Shown here: one piece after another, positions 46,263 through 54,493 of the stretch
Position numbering within the stretch: position 1 is the first letter of the stretch
Layout: every line of letters starts with the position of its first letter
Notes under the pieces: model-generated
Seen by the model: the letters and a program-made list of their open reading frames with translations, nothing else
What the model was told of the DNA's origin: nothing
The model's database searches: none
Program-made: the position numbers and the translations under genes
DNA from: Maribacter sp. 1_MG-2023
Lineage (GTDB): Bacteria; Bacteroidota; Bacteroidia; Flavobacteriales; Flavobacteriaceae
DNA: 64,000 nt
Assembly (NCBI RefSeq): GCF_030547005.1
Contig: NZ_JAUOPN010000013.1
Span: 62,001-126,000, forward strand
Reading direction: 5' to 3'

Positions 46263-46337
46263 TGGGATATACTGGATTCGAACCGGTGACCTCTGCCCTG
46301 TCAAGGCAGCGCTCTAAACCAACTGAGCTAATATCCC
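46263..46337 (-). tRNA. tRNA-Val (anticodon GAC)
   Basis: The minus strand folds as GGGATAT acceptor / ATATCCC, D-stem GCTC/GAGC, anticodon stem CTGCC/GGCAG with loop TTGACAG (anticodon GAC), 5-nt variable loop and T-loop TTCGAAT. Discriminator base A; CCA is not encoded. The T-stem ACCGG/CCAGT has one C-A mismatch (bases 46285 and 46273), unlike the tRNA-Val at 58.5 kb. It lies 78 bp downstream of the Nramp-like gene on the same strand. Confidence 0.93.
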
Positions 46338-46415
46338 GTTAAAACTCTAAACAAGTCAACAAAGATACTACTTATCCTATTTTATTCAGAAGCGAGACTA
46401 TAAAATTGTTTTGAA

Positions 46416-47687
46416 CTAGAAATAATCCAACAATGCTACAACGCCATTATAAGAAATTACGCAAGAAAAGAAAAGTGCTGCAAAGAGTCCTAAATTAAGC
46501 CAAACTCCCGCCTTATACTTGGTCATTAAATTCTTGTTATTTATAAGAAGTATTATTCCTAATATCACCAATGGCAAAACAAACACATTAAACACTTGAG
46601 ATAGTATTTGCATTTGAATAGGATTAGCTCCATATACAGGAACTATCAGCGCAAATAATGAGGCTATTGCTGTAATTATTCTAAATTGTTTTGAACTAGT
46701 ATCTAACTCCCCTGATTGATAATCTGCCAATAATATTGGAGCAATTAGTAGACATGGAAAAATTGATGATAAGCCAGCACTTAATGTTCCAAAAAAGAAA
46801 AGTGTAAGGGCAAATTTACCAGCAACGGGTTCTAATGTATTCACCATATCCAATACTTGGGTTACCGGTTTCCCTTGATGAAATAAAGCTCCACAAGCTA
46901 CAGCCATTACAGATGCACTAATAAAAAACACAAGCGAAGCTGCAATTATTGCATCTTTCTTTTGTTGCGATCGATTTTTTATCGTCCAACCTTTTCCCTT
47001 TACAAAAAGTGGTCTCGAAAGAAACGTAGCTGCAGCCATGGTCGTGCCTACAAAAGCAGCAACCATCATCTGACCCCCTTCAACTTTTGGTATTGTCGGT
47101 ATCAAACCTTTTACAACTTCAACAGGTAATGGGTACACCATAAATAAGGAAATTATGAATGAAAGCCCCATGATAGTTACAAAAATGACCAATATTTTTT
47201 CAAAAAAGGCATACTTACCAACCATTAACAATCCATAAAATATAACAATAACAGTTATTGCTATTATTAAAACAGACTCATATTTGAAATCTACCAAATT
47301 TGGGAAATAAATTAAAAATATCTCATAAATGACATTCGCGGAAATACCAAGAATACCCATTAATGAATTCCACTGACCAAAAGAAATTCCAAGAATTATA
47401 AGAATAGCAATTAACTTACCCCACTTTAAATGTTTTTTAAAAGCATAAAGTGCAGTTTCACCCGTGACTAAAGCGAAATTACCGTAAGCATACATTAACA
47501 AACCTGAAAAAATACAACTTAAAAGTAGCACCCATAAAAGTTGCATACCATATGTACTACCTGCCACAATCATTGACGTTACACTACCAGTACCAATAGT
47601 ATACCCAATAGCGAATATTCCAGGACCAAATGCCAAAACTAAAGCCAATATTTTTTTCCAAATTGATAGTTTGGCTGAATTATTCAT
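46416..47687 (-). CDS. Nramp-fold membrane transporter lacking the canonical metal-binding motifs
   Basis: The 423-residue inner membrane protein has 11 or so helices and clear overall Nramp/MntH similarity: 'FGPGIFAIGY' at residues 20-29 and 'YGMQLLWVLLLSCI' in helix 2. The helix-1 DPGN motif that binds the metal is replaced by IGTGS (residues 31-35), and the helix-6 MPHN motif by 'VGTTMAAATFLSR' (about residue 212). The Asp, Asn and Met ligands of Mn2+/Fe2+ transporters are therefore missing. The gene is 76 bp downstream of the GntR gene in an alginate locus, where an MFS sugar-acid transporter is usual. It may carry a different substrate such as an unsaturated uronate; this is inference. 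Confidence 0.82.
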   Translation of the reverse strand: MNNSAKLSIWKKILALVLAFGPGIFAIGYTIGTGSVTSMIVAGSTYGMQLLWVLLLSCIFSGLLMYAYGNFALVTGETALYAFKKHLKWGKLIAILIILGISFGQWNSLMGILGISANVIYEIFLIYFPNLVDFKYESVLIIAITVIVIFYGLLMVGKYAFFEKILVIFVTIMGLSFIISLFMVYPLPVEVVKGLIPTIPKVEGGQMMVAAFVGTTMAAATFLSRPLFVKGKGWTIKNRSQQKKDAIIAASLVFFISASVMAVACGALFHQGKPVTQVLDMVNTLEPVAGKFALTLFFFGTLSAGLSSIFPCLLIAPILLADYQSGELDTSSKQFRIITAIASLFALIVPVYGANPIQMQILSQVFNVFVLPLVILGIILLINNKNLMTKYKAGVWLNLGLFAALFFSCVISYNGVVALLDYF

Positions 47688-47763
47688 TTTATTTATTCTT
47701 TAGGTCTATTATTATAAAAATGATTTCGAAGATTAGTAGGCAATAACTATTTAGCTTATTCTT

Positions 47764-48465
47764 CTAAATGTTATAGCAAAATTGATATAAGTTCTTAAAA
47801 TGAACTTTCATTTTTGCTTTCGCCAATTGCGGATTCTGTTCCTCTATAGCGTCAAAAATATCTTGATGCTCTTCTATCCCTCTAAATGCCATATTTTTAT
47901 CACAAACATGGTACTTCTCAAAATTTGTAAGTATTTCTGGTGTAATAATAAGCATGAAAGTGTTCATAGTACTGTTTCCGCTAGCTTTTGCTATAGCCAA
48001 ATGAAATAGCAAATCTTCCTGTACTGCATCTTCACCATTCTCGACCTTTTTACGATAAGCATCCAAAGCACTTTTCAATTGCTTTAAATCTGTATCTGTT
48101 CTTCTTCTAGCCGCAAGCCTTACGGTTTTTAGTTCAAGAAGAATTCTAGTTTCTACCAATGATTTAAAATCAGGTTCTTCTAGGCGCAGAATATCGTTCA
48201 CCATACCGTTCATAGCAATCTGACCTATATCTGCTACAAAAGTTCCACTTTGAGGCTTTGAAATTAAAATTCCATAAAATTCTAATTTCTGAATTGCTTC
48301 TCTAACATTGCTTCGACTAACTCCGAATTTATCTGAAAGCATTCTTTCAGACGGCAATTTATCACCAGGTTCAAGATTTTTATTATTCATTAAATCTCTA
48401 AGCTGAACTATAATCTCATTTTGTATTTCCTGATTTTCAGTCCTTGTGAGGATTTCTAATTTCAT
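47764..48465 (-). CDS. GntR family regulator, FadR subfamily (FCD domain)
   Basis: The 233-residue regulator has an N-terminal winged helix-turn-helix: 'LEPGDKLPSERMLSDKFGVS' then 'SRSNVREAIQKLEFYGIL' (about residues 36-75). The helical FCD ligand-binding domain spans about residues 95-225 with histidine-bearing helices ('LLFHLAIAKASGNSTM', 'EEHQDIFDAI', 'KVHFKNLYQF') that form the usual metal/ligand pocket. FCD regulators typically sense sugar acids, uronates or acyl-CoA. It lies between the PL7 genes and the Nramp-like gene. An operator-like box at 48486-48501 upstream of its own start, related to two boxes before susC, suggests autoregulation and repression of the alginate operon. Confidence 0.9.
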   Translation of the reverse strand: MKLEILTRTENQEIQNEIIVQLRDLMNNKNLEPGDKLPSERMLSDKFGVSRSNVREAIQKLEFYGILISKPQSGTFVADIGQIAMNGMVNDILRLEEPDFKSLVETRILLELKTVRLAARRRTDTDLKQLKSALDAYRKKVENGEDAVQEDLLFHLAIAKASGNSTMNTFMLIITPEILTNFEKYHVCDKNMAFRGIEEHQDIFDAIEEQNPQLAKAKMKVHFKNLYQFCYNI

Positions 48466-48485
48466 ATATAACTTGCTTTAAAGGA

Positions 48486-48501
48486 AAATTGATTACCAAA
48501 T
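48486..48501. promoter_or_regulatory. Candidate operator upstream of gntR
   Basis: AAATTGATTACCAAAT matches the two boxes upstream of susC (AACTGGTTTACCAAAT) in 13 of 16 positions. It lies 21 bp upstream of the gntR start. The similarity continues into the flank (TTCGTTC here, TGGTTCG there). Confidence 0.5.
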
Positions 48502-48595
48502 TCGTTCACCTAAAACCATAATAACCACTTGCTAAAATAAGAAGTTTTATTTTTAACGATAATTACATATTTCAAAACAGCGAATGTTAATGAAA

Positions 48596-48623
48596 TTTAC
48601 CAGCCTTAAAAAAGACTGGTAAA
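48596..48623 (-). terminator. Terminator of the alginate lyase operon
   Basis: Perfect 8-bp arms TTTACCAG (48596-48603) and CTGGTAAA (48616-48623), extended by G-U and G-C pairs, flank a T-rich loop. It lies 63 bp after the last PL7 gene on the minus strand and has only a weak U-tract. The CTGGTAAA arm also resembles half of the susC operator boxes, so a regulatory function is possible. Confidence 0.55.
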
Positions 48624-48685
48624 CTCATTTCAACAAATCTAACTCAAACAACTTTCTTATTTATACTAGGTATATTTATCTTATA

Positions 48686-49666
48686 TCACTCATGAGTGAC
48701 TTCTAACTCGTAATATTTTACTCTGGCTGATGCGCCAGCATCTAGGGTTTGCAAATAATTACCCGCTTTAAAATAATTTTCAAAAACGCTCCACTTTTGC
48801 ATATGTATATCTTCATAGACAACGGAATCGGTTTCGTTTAAAATCACCTCCAACCTACCGTCTGAAGAAATAATCTCTAGAGTAAATGTATTAGCACCTA
48901 TATTCTCTGAGAAAGTATGTCCTTCATTATCTTCCCAAGCATCTGTATGCAAAATCTCTTCGTCTGTAGCATTAAGGTCCTTAAGCTTTTTAGTAAGCAC
49001 TCTTACTTTGCCTTTCTGCCAATAAATTTTCAACATTGGAGGAGCATTATTATCATCTTCCCCTATTAAATCTCTTTGATCATTTGTTAATCTACCGTGA
49101 ATTTGCATGACCAAAGTTCTATGAAAATCACCACCAGCATCTGTAGTAATTTCTGGCACGGATAAAGTGCCCTTCATTCGACCACCTTCTGTAAAAGTCC
49201 AATTAGTACTATTACTACCAGGCACCATTTGTTCTCTTAATTCTGTTCTTGAGTAAGATGAATTAGCTGTTGAAGAACCTGGTGTTGTGTAAAATACCAA
49301 AGAACCATCAGTAGAATCATTATACATATAAGGTATCAACCTTTCATCTGTTGCATAATCTATAATCTCTGGCGGCTCCACTTCATCAGGACTACCAATT
49401 GGCAATGTTACTTTCCAATTGCTCAAATCAATACTCGGCAAAAAAAAGTCCACTCCTTCTACCTGTTCTTCTTCAATAACCACTTCCTCTTCTGGTTCAG
49501 GAGTTGCCTCTACCTCTTCTTCAACCACTTCTTCTTCCTGAACAATTTCCTCTTCTGCCGTTTCTGCATCGTTACTACAACCTACAACGGCAAATGCCAT
49601 TGCAAAAGCAAAAAAATAATTTGCTATCGTTGGTTTACAAAAACGTAAAATATAATTTGTAATCAT
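48686..49666 (-). CDS. PL7 family alginate lyase, lipoprotein
   Basis: The 326-residue surface or periplasmic lyase cleaves alginate by beta-elimination. A lipobox Cys30 ('AFAVVGCSND') is followed by a very acidic linker (about residues 33-75, EEEE-rich) and a complete PL7/alginate-lyase-2 beta-jelly-roll. The three catalytic blocks are 'SRTELREQM' (about residue 140), 'QIHGRL' (about 187, QIH form often linked to guluronate-containing substrates) and 'YFKAGNYLQTLDAG' (about 300). The start could be an internal ATG nearer the lipobox. It is the last gene of the alginate operon, 10 bp after its paralogue. It has no T9SS C-terminal domain. Confidence 0.93.
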   Translation of the reverse strand: MITNYILRFCKPTIANYFFAFAMAFAVVGCSNDAETAEEEIVQEEEVVEEEVEATPEPEEEVVIEEEQVEGVDFFLPSIDLSNWKVTLPIGSPDEVEPPEIIDYATDERLIPYMYNDSTDGSLVFYTTPGSSTANSSYSRTELREQMVPGSNSTNWTFTEGGRMKGTLSVPEITTDAGGDFHRTLVMQIHGRLTNDQRDLIGEDDNNAPPMLKIYWQKGKVRVLTKKLKDLNATDEEILHTDAWEDNEGHTFSENIGANTFTLEIISSDGRLEVILNETDSVVYEDIHMQKWSVFENYFKAGNYLQTLDAGASARVKYYELEVTHE

Positions 49667-49676
49667 ATAATTCTTA

Positions 49677-50588
49677 TTAATGCTTTACTTCAAGTTCATA
49701 AAAACTGACCTTGGCAAATGAACCTTTATCTCTGCTTTGAAAATAATTACCAGCTTTAAAGTAATTTTCAAATACACCCCATCTTTTCATATTGAAATCA
49801 TCGTAAACGGCGAATTCTGTTTTATTTAATGAGACTACCATTTTACCATCTGTAACTTTCACTTCAATTTGAAACTTACCGAAACCTACTTCTTCTTCAA
49901 AATTGAATCCTTCATCATCTGTCCAAGCTTCTTCATGCAATATGCCAAGAGCATTTACATCTGCATATTTTAATTTTTTTGTTTTGACTCTAATTTTACC
50001 ATTCTGCCAATATACCTTTAATACCGGCGGCGCATTATTGTCTTTTTGCTTGATTAAATCTTTTTGATCATTGGTCAACCTACCATGAATTTGTAGAATG
50101 ATTACTTTATGATATTTACCATTCTTATCTCTTGAAACCTCATCAACTGACAGTTTTGCCTTTAAAGTGCCCCCTTGCTTAAATGTCCAATTTACATTGT
50201 CATTTCCTGGAGCCATTTGTTCTCTTAATTCTGACCTAGAATATTTAGTGTTGGCAGTTGTTGCAGTTGTTGGATACGCATAAAAAGTGAGAGCTCCTTT
50301 TGTAGAATCATTGTACATGTAAGGTTTCAGCACCTCATTTGTAGCATAATTCAAAATCTCTGGCGGTGCTACACTTATTGCCCCTCCTTTACCACTACCT
50401 TCTGGTATTGTAACCTTCCAGTTACTTAAATCAATTTCCGGTAGCTTAACTTTCTTCTTTCTTTTCTTGGATTTTTTAAGTTTTACATCCGATTCTGAAA
50501 CGCTACTTTTCTGATTTTGAGAAGTAGCGTTTACAGATAGAAATAGTAATACTAAAAATACCAATATTCCTTTTCGGGTGTTTTGCAT
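49677..50588 (-). CDS. PL7 family alginate lyase, secreted
   Basis: The 303-residue lyase begins with a signal peptide (MQNTRKGILVFLVLLFLSVN, cleavage likely after ATSQ) and a strongly basic segment (KLKKSKKRKKKVKLPE). The PL7 domain carries 'SRSELREQM' (about residue 122), 'LQIHGRLTNDQ' (about 168) and 'YFKAGNYFQSRDKG' (about 280). It is a tandem paralogue of the lipoprotein PL7 next to it; the two share 'DLSNWKVT' and 'LRPYMYNDS'-type blocks, but this one is soluble with a basic instead of an acidic linker. It lies 10 bp from each neighbour, firmly inside the operon. Confidence 0.93.
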   Translation of the reverse strand: MQNTRKGILVFLVLLFLSVNATSQNQKSSVSESDVKLKKSKKRKKKVKLPEIDLSNWKVTIPEGSGKGGAISVAPPEILNYATNEVLKPYMYNDSTKGALTFYAYPTTATTANTKYSRSELREQMAPGNDNVNWTFKQGGTLKAKLSVDEVSRDKNGKYHKVIILQIHGRLTNDQKDLIKQKDNNAPPVLKVYWQNGKIRVKTKKLKYADVNALGILHEEAWTDDEGFNFEEEVGFGKFQIEVKVTDGKMVVSLNKTEFAVYDDFNMKRWGVFENYFKAGNYFQSRDKGSFAKVSFYELEVKH

Positions 50589-50598
50589 GAATTACAAA

Positions 50599-52041
50599 TT
50601 ATGGATTCACTGAACGAACCTTCACATTATCTATGTATGCATCTTTTGGTGTTACCGCATAGAACATTATAGCAACTTCTCCACTGTCATTTGCAGTAAA
50701 AGGAATCTGCACTAAGGTACCTGCACCATCTGTGGTATCTGAGAACTTACCTTCTGCTACATAGCCTTCGTTAAATCCTAAATTATCCCCTATGTTGTCA
50801 ACAGCATCTGCACCATCATCATACTGACCATCTAGAATTAGTCCTACTATTTTTCTACCACCAATTGGATCGGTACCACTATCGTCCTTTATTGCATATT
50901 GATATTCTAAAATATAATCTGCACCAGGAACCAAATTAAGCTCTTGATATGCATATCTAGAACTAGAAGTTCTTAAATCACCACCAGATTGACTTGATGA
51001 CCATTTTGCCCCTCTTGTTTTACTACCCGTATCAACTCCATCATAATCTTGGTTAGAACCATCTGAACTAGAACCAAAAGGATTAGTTTCCCCATCCGTA
51101 AATGTTGTCCATTTCCAAAAATCTTGACCATCTTCAAAATCACCGTTCAAAATAGAAGAACCTGTCATTCTTGACATATAAATATTGTCTACCGTAATTG
51201 TTGCATGATCATTTGCTGTACCCGTACTTCCTAATTCAAAAAGGATTGTTTCAAATTGCGATACAGGAGATGAAAAATCTGTAGCCAAGTCTAAATCAAA
51301 ACCTGACCACTCACCATCTGTTAAATCTAAATCATCAATTACATGACTAGTACCATTTGTACTATCTACCAAAGTTATTTTTAATTTGTCTATACCTGTA
51401 GCAAACTCAGAATATACATCAAAATGAATATCATTTGATCCAACACCGCTATAGAATGCGTCTGCTGCAACCACCTCATCACTTAAAGCAAATTCACCTA
51501 CATCACTATGTAGTCTAGAAAATTCCAATAGATTGTTTCCTGAATCCAAAATTACAGCCTTACCACCTGTACCCGCTGTACCAACAGAACTAGCGTCTGT
51601 AAAAATGTTTAAAAGATTATATCTTTTAACTTCTGGTGACGCAGGAGCACTGTCAATAGATTGCACAGTATGCTCTACCGTAATATCTTCAGTTTTAACC
51701 AGATCAGTTTGCCCTGAAGCTTTAGTCGTAACGGTTATGGTATAGTCTGCAGATGCTTCAACATTAGAATAATCATATGTAGCGGATTCTCCTTGCAATG
51801 CTGTTAACGGTGTACTACCATCACCAAAATCAATTACGTACGAATCTACACCAACAGTTAACGGTGTTACCGTAACAATGGTACCATCTCCACTAGCTGA
51901 TACATCAAAACTTGAAAATACGCTTCCAATAGAACCACCAGAAGAATCAACTGGCTCAATTGGCTCATAACCATCTTCATCACATGACATGATAAGACCA
52001 GTTATCAAAAGGGCACTTATTCCTTTTTTAATTAAACTCAT
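50599..52041 (-). CDS. PKD-containing surface glycan-binding lipoprotein
   Basis: The 480-residue lipoprotein (lipobox Cys20 in 'GLIMSCDED') has a PKD-like Ig domain at about residues 42-125 ('YVIDFGDGSTPLTALQGESA'). A central beta-sandwich lies at about 140-300 and a C-terminal carbohydrate-binding-like sandwich at about 300-480 ('ILNGDFEDGQDFWKW', 'AYQELNLVPGADYILEYQYA', 'AYIDNVKVRSV'). It has no catalytic motif. Position after susCD and before the PL7 genes fits a surface glycan-binding protein presenting alginate to the enzymes and SusCD. A long stem-loop precedes it in the operon. Confidence 0.83.
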   Translation of the reverse strand: MSLIKKGISALLITGLIMSCDEDGYEPIEPVDSSGGSIGSVFSSFDVSASGDGTIVTVTPLTVGVDSYVIDFGDGSTPLTALQGESATYDYSNVEASADYTITVTTKASGQTDLVKTEDITVEHTVQSIDSAPASPEVKRYNLLNIFTDASSVGTAGTGGKAVILDSGNNLLEFSRLHSDVGEFALSDEVVAADAFYSGVGSNDIHFDVYSEFATGIDKLKITLVDSTNGTSHVIDDLDLTDGEWSGFDLDLATDFSSPVSQFETILFELGSTGTANDHATITVDNIYMSRMTGSSILNGDFEDGQDFWKWTTFTDGETNPFGSSSDGSNQDYDGVDTGSKTRGAKWSSSQSGGDLRTSSSRYAYQELNLVPGADYILEYQYAIKDDSGTDPIGGRKIVGLILDGQYDDGADAVDNIGDNLGFNEGYVAEGKFSDTTDGAGTLVQIPFTANDSGEVAIMFYAVTPKDAYIDNVKVRSVNP

Positions 52042-52116
52042 AATATTATATTTTTTTATTTTTTGTTAGATGCTTCTTAAACAATTTAAATTTCTGTTCA
52101 AGAATATACATGATGT

Positions 52117-52183
52117 CTTGAAGTGTAATCTAAAAATGAAACTACTGTTAACTGCAGTGGCATTTTTAAATTACATTTTCAAG
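52117..52183. other. Long intra-operon stem-loop
   Basis: Left arm 52117-52138 (CTTGAAGTGTAATCTAAAAATG, broken here as 6+16) and right arm 52161-52183 are inverted repeats pairing over about 20 bp with one bulge and two or three mismatches. A 22-nt loop contains a further ACTG/CAGT stem. It occupies most of the 150-bp gap between the two PKD lipoprotein genes. Confidence 0.75.
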
Positions 52184-52191
52184 AATTTTCA

Positions 52192-53013
52192 CTAATTCAG
52201 TCTATCAATACTAATTTTAGAGAATCTACATTCTGTTCCTGCATATTCAATATTAAATCTCATGTTCTCTGTATCATCACCTGTTGTAAAAGAGAATGAT
52301 GTTTGAACGTATGATGAAGCTTGATCAGTTAACGGAATTTCTTGTAAAAGAAAATCATCTCCTGTATCTGCATCTTCTATTAATAATGTACCTGCAGAAG
52401 TACCGGTAGTTTTACTTACATACCAGAACGTTATCTCATAAGTTGCACCAGAAACCACACGGATGCTTTGATCAAGAAAGTTAGAACTGCTACTTAGTTT
52501 AGCCGCACCATTATCTTCTGGTGGTGTTGGCGAAGAACTTGCAGAGTAAGAACTAGTAGTTCCCCTATCTACACCGGCCCAAGGTGTTCTTGGATCACAC
52601 AAGAAATCTGGACACTGAAAAGCCGCTACCAACTCATCTACAACCACAACATCTAATGTAACAGTTGATGTAACACCATTACCATCACTTGAAACCAAAG
52701 TAACAGGAAATGTACCTTCACCAGAAAACTGAAATGTAGGATCACGATCTGTAGAAGTTTCACCGCCACCAAAATCCCATAAATAGGAAGACGCTTCAGT
52801 TGAAAGATCAGTAAAATTTATTATAGTAAAATCTGTTTGATCCGCCGTATAATCAAAATTAGCTTCTGGAAATATCGTATCTGCCTTTGAATTAGAATCT
52901 GGCAAATCATCTCTAAAAGTATCTGAACCAACACAACCAACAAAAGAACTTGTAATTACTATACTAAAGAGTAACAGAGTTGTTTTTCGGAAAATATTTT
53001 GTTTAATTTTCAT
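52192..53013 (-). CDS. PKD-domain lipoprotein of the alginate locus
   Basis: The 273-residue lipoprotein has lipobox Cys27 ('ITSSFVGCVG'). A PKD domain follows at about residues 48-125: 'INFTDLSTEASSYLWDFGGG' and 'DRDPTFQFSGEGTFPVTLV' are the typical WDFG and Y/F-TV strands. Residues about 135-273 form a second beta-rich domain ('SIRVVSGATYEITFWYVSK', 'YVQTSFSFTTGDDTENMRFN') resembling a CBM-like sandwich. There is no catalytic motif. It is encoded 19 bp after susD and is probably a surface glycan-binding protein working with SusD. A PKD protein also follows susD in the Zobellia galactanivorans alginate operon. Confidence 0.83.
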   Translation of the reverse strand: MKIKQNIFRKTTLLLFSIVITSSFVGCVGSDTFRDDLPDSNSKADTIFPEANFDYTADQTDFTIINFTDLSTEASSYLWDFGGGETSTDRDPTFQFSGEGTFPVTLVSSDGNGVTSTVTLDVVVVDELVAAFQCPDFLCDPRTPWAGVDRGTTSSYSASSSPTPPEDNGAAKLSSSSNFLDQSIRVVSGATYEITFWYVSKTTGTSAGTLLIEDADTGDDFLLQEIPLTDQASSYVQTSFSFTTGDDTENMRFNIEYAGTECRFSKISIDRLN

Positions 53014-53032
53014 AGTTTAAAAGTTTTAAAAT

Positions 53033-54475
53033 TTAATATCCCGGGTTTTGCGTCAAAAGTCCGCCGCTTATATTTATTTCTCTTGCCGGAATTGGCAATA
53101 ATAATTTTCTAGCATCAAATACATATCCCATTTCAGCAGAATGAGCACTTAGTACAGCTTCAGCAACGCCAAACCTTAGTAAATCGAACCAACGTTGATT
53201 CTCAAATGCTAATTCCACTCTTCTTTCCACTAAAAGATCTTCTTTAGTAATGGTTGAAACAGTTGCCGGTAAACCAGCTCTATCTCTAACCGCTTGAAAA
53301 GAAGCTAATGCTGCGGCATTTGTTGTTGATGCAGAACCTGCCATTATAGCCTCTACATGCATTAAAAGAACATCAGCATAACGTAAAGCGATATAATCAT
53401 TACCTGCATCACGGGCACTAGGACCATAAGAAGGTGGTGTAGTCGTAATATCAGAACCTTCCGGTAGAAATTTAATTACTTCATTTGATGTACCAAAAGT
53501 AATGTATGATTCAGCTGTTCTATCACCACCATATGCAGCAAAATCCAATACTAAATTTTCATTCACAATATTTTGGCCATCCTCTGATCCTGCACGAGTT
53601 GAAGAAGTAAATTCAGATGAAAAACTCTGACTTTCTGCACTGTTACCAGTTTCGTACTGAATAGCAAAAATGATTTCATTATTCAATTCACTATAAAAAA
53701 CATCGTGAAAATCACTCTCTAAACTAAATGCACCACTATTAACTATTGACTCACATAATTGCTGTGCAGCCGCATAATTAGGAGATGCCAATGACAAATA
53801 TGCTTTAGCCAAAATACCTTGTGCCGCAGCTTTAGATGCTCTTGATTTAGACGAATTATCTAAAACACTCGCAGCTTCTTGTAAGTCTGCTATGATCTGC
53901 TCATAAACTTGAGCTTCTGGAATTCTAGTAAACAACGCTTCATTATCAGTAGGACCTACTACAGTCGTAACCAATGGCACATCACCAAACATCCTTACTA
54001 ACTTAAAGTAAGCATACGCTCTCAAAAATTTTGCTTCTGCAGCATATTTAGCCTGATTGCTTTCATCTGCTACATCAATAAAATCCAAGATGTTGTTGGC
54101 TCTAAAAATTACTTCATACATAGAAGCATAATAATCCTCAGATTCTACATTATTAGCATTTACAACGTATCTGTGAAAATCAGCTTTAGAACCTTCAAGT
54201 GTTGCATTTCTTGTATTATCGGTTCTATGCTCTGTTAAAAGATGCTCAAATTGTACACCTCTATTATAATCACCAATATTTGATTGTGTATTACTATTTA
54301 CCCCTTGCAAGGCATCGTATATACCATATACCCCAGACAGTACATCTGCATCAGATTGAAAAAATCCGTCTACAGCAACTGCCGTATCTGGCAATGGGTT
54401 TAAAAACTCTTCAGTATCACAGGAAACAAATACGGATACCGTTACTGCAACTATTAAATATTTTATATGTTTCAT
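53033..54475 (-). CDS. susD: SusD/RagB family nutrient-binding outer membrane lipoprotein
   Basis: The 480-residue lipoprotein has lipobox Cys19 ('SVFVSCDTEEFLNPLPDT'). The SusD-like N-terminal region ('NILDFIDVADE', 'AEAKFLRAYAYFKLVRMFG' near residue 130 with TPR-like helices) is followed by the RagB/SusD C-terminal region ending 'RRVELAFENQRWFDLLRFGV' and 'LLPIPAREINISGGLLTQNPGY', the usual end. It forms the lid of the SusC transporter and binds oligoalginate here by context. It lies 18 bp after susC. Confidence 0.94.
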   Translation of the reverse strand: MKHIKYLIVAVTVSVFVSCDTEEFLNPLPDTAVAVDGFFQSDADVLSGVYGIYDALQGVNSNTQSNIGDYNRGVQFEHLLTEHRTDNTRNATLEGSKADFHRYVVNANNVESEDYYASMYEVIFRANNILDFIDVADESNQAKYAAEAKFLRAYAYFKLVRMFGDVPLVTTVVGPTDNEALFTRIPEAQVYEQIIADLQEAASVLDNSSKSRASKAAAQGILAKAYLSLASPNYAAAQQLCESIVNSGAFSLESDFHDVFYSELNNEIIFAIQYETGNSAESQSFSSEFTSSTRAGSEDGQNIVNENLVLDFAAYGGDRTAESYITFGTSNEVIKFLPEGSDITTTPPSYGPSARDAGNDYIALRYADVLLMHVEAIMAGSASTTNAAALASFQAVRDRAGLPATVSTITKEDLLVERRVELAFENQRWFDLLRFGVAEAVLSAHSAEMGYVFDARKLLLPIPAREINISGGLLTQNPGY

Positions 54476-54493
54476 CGTTTGTTTGTTTTTAGA

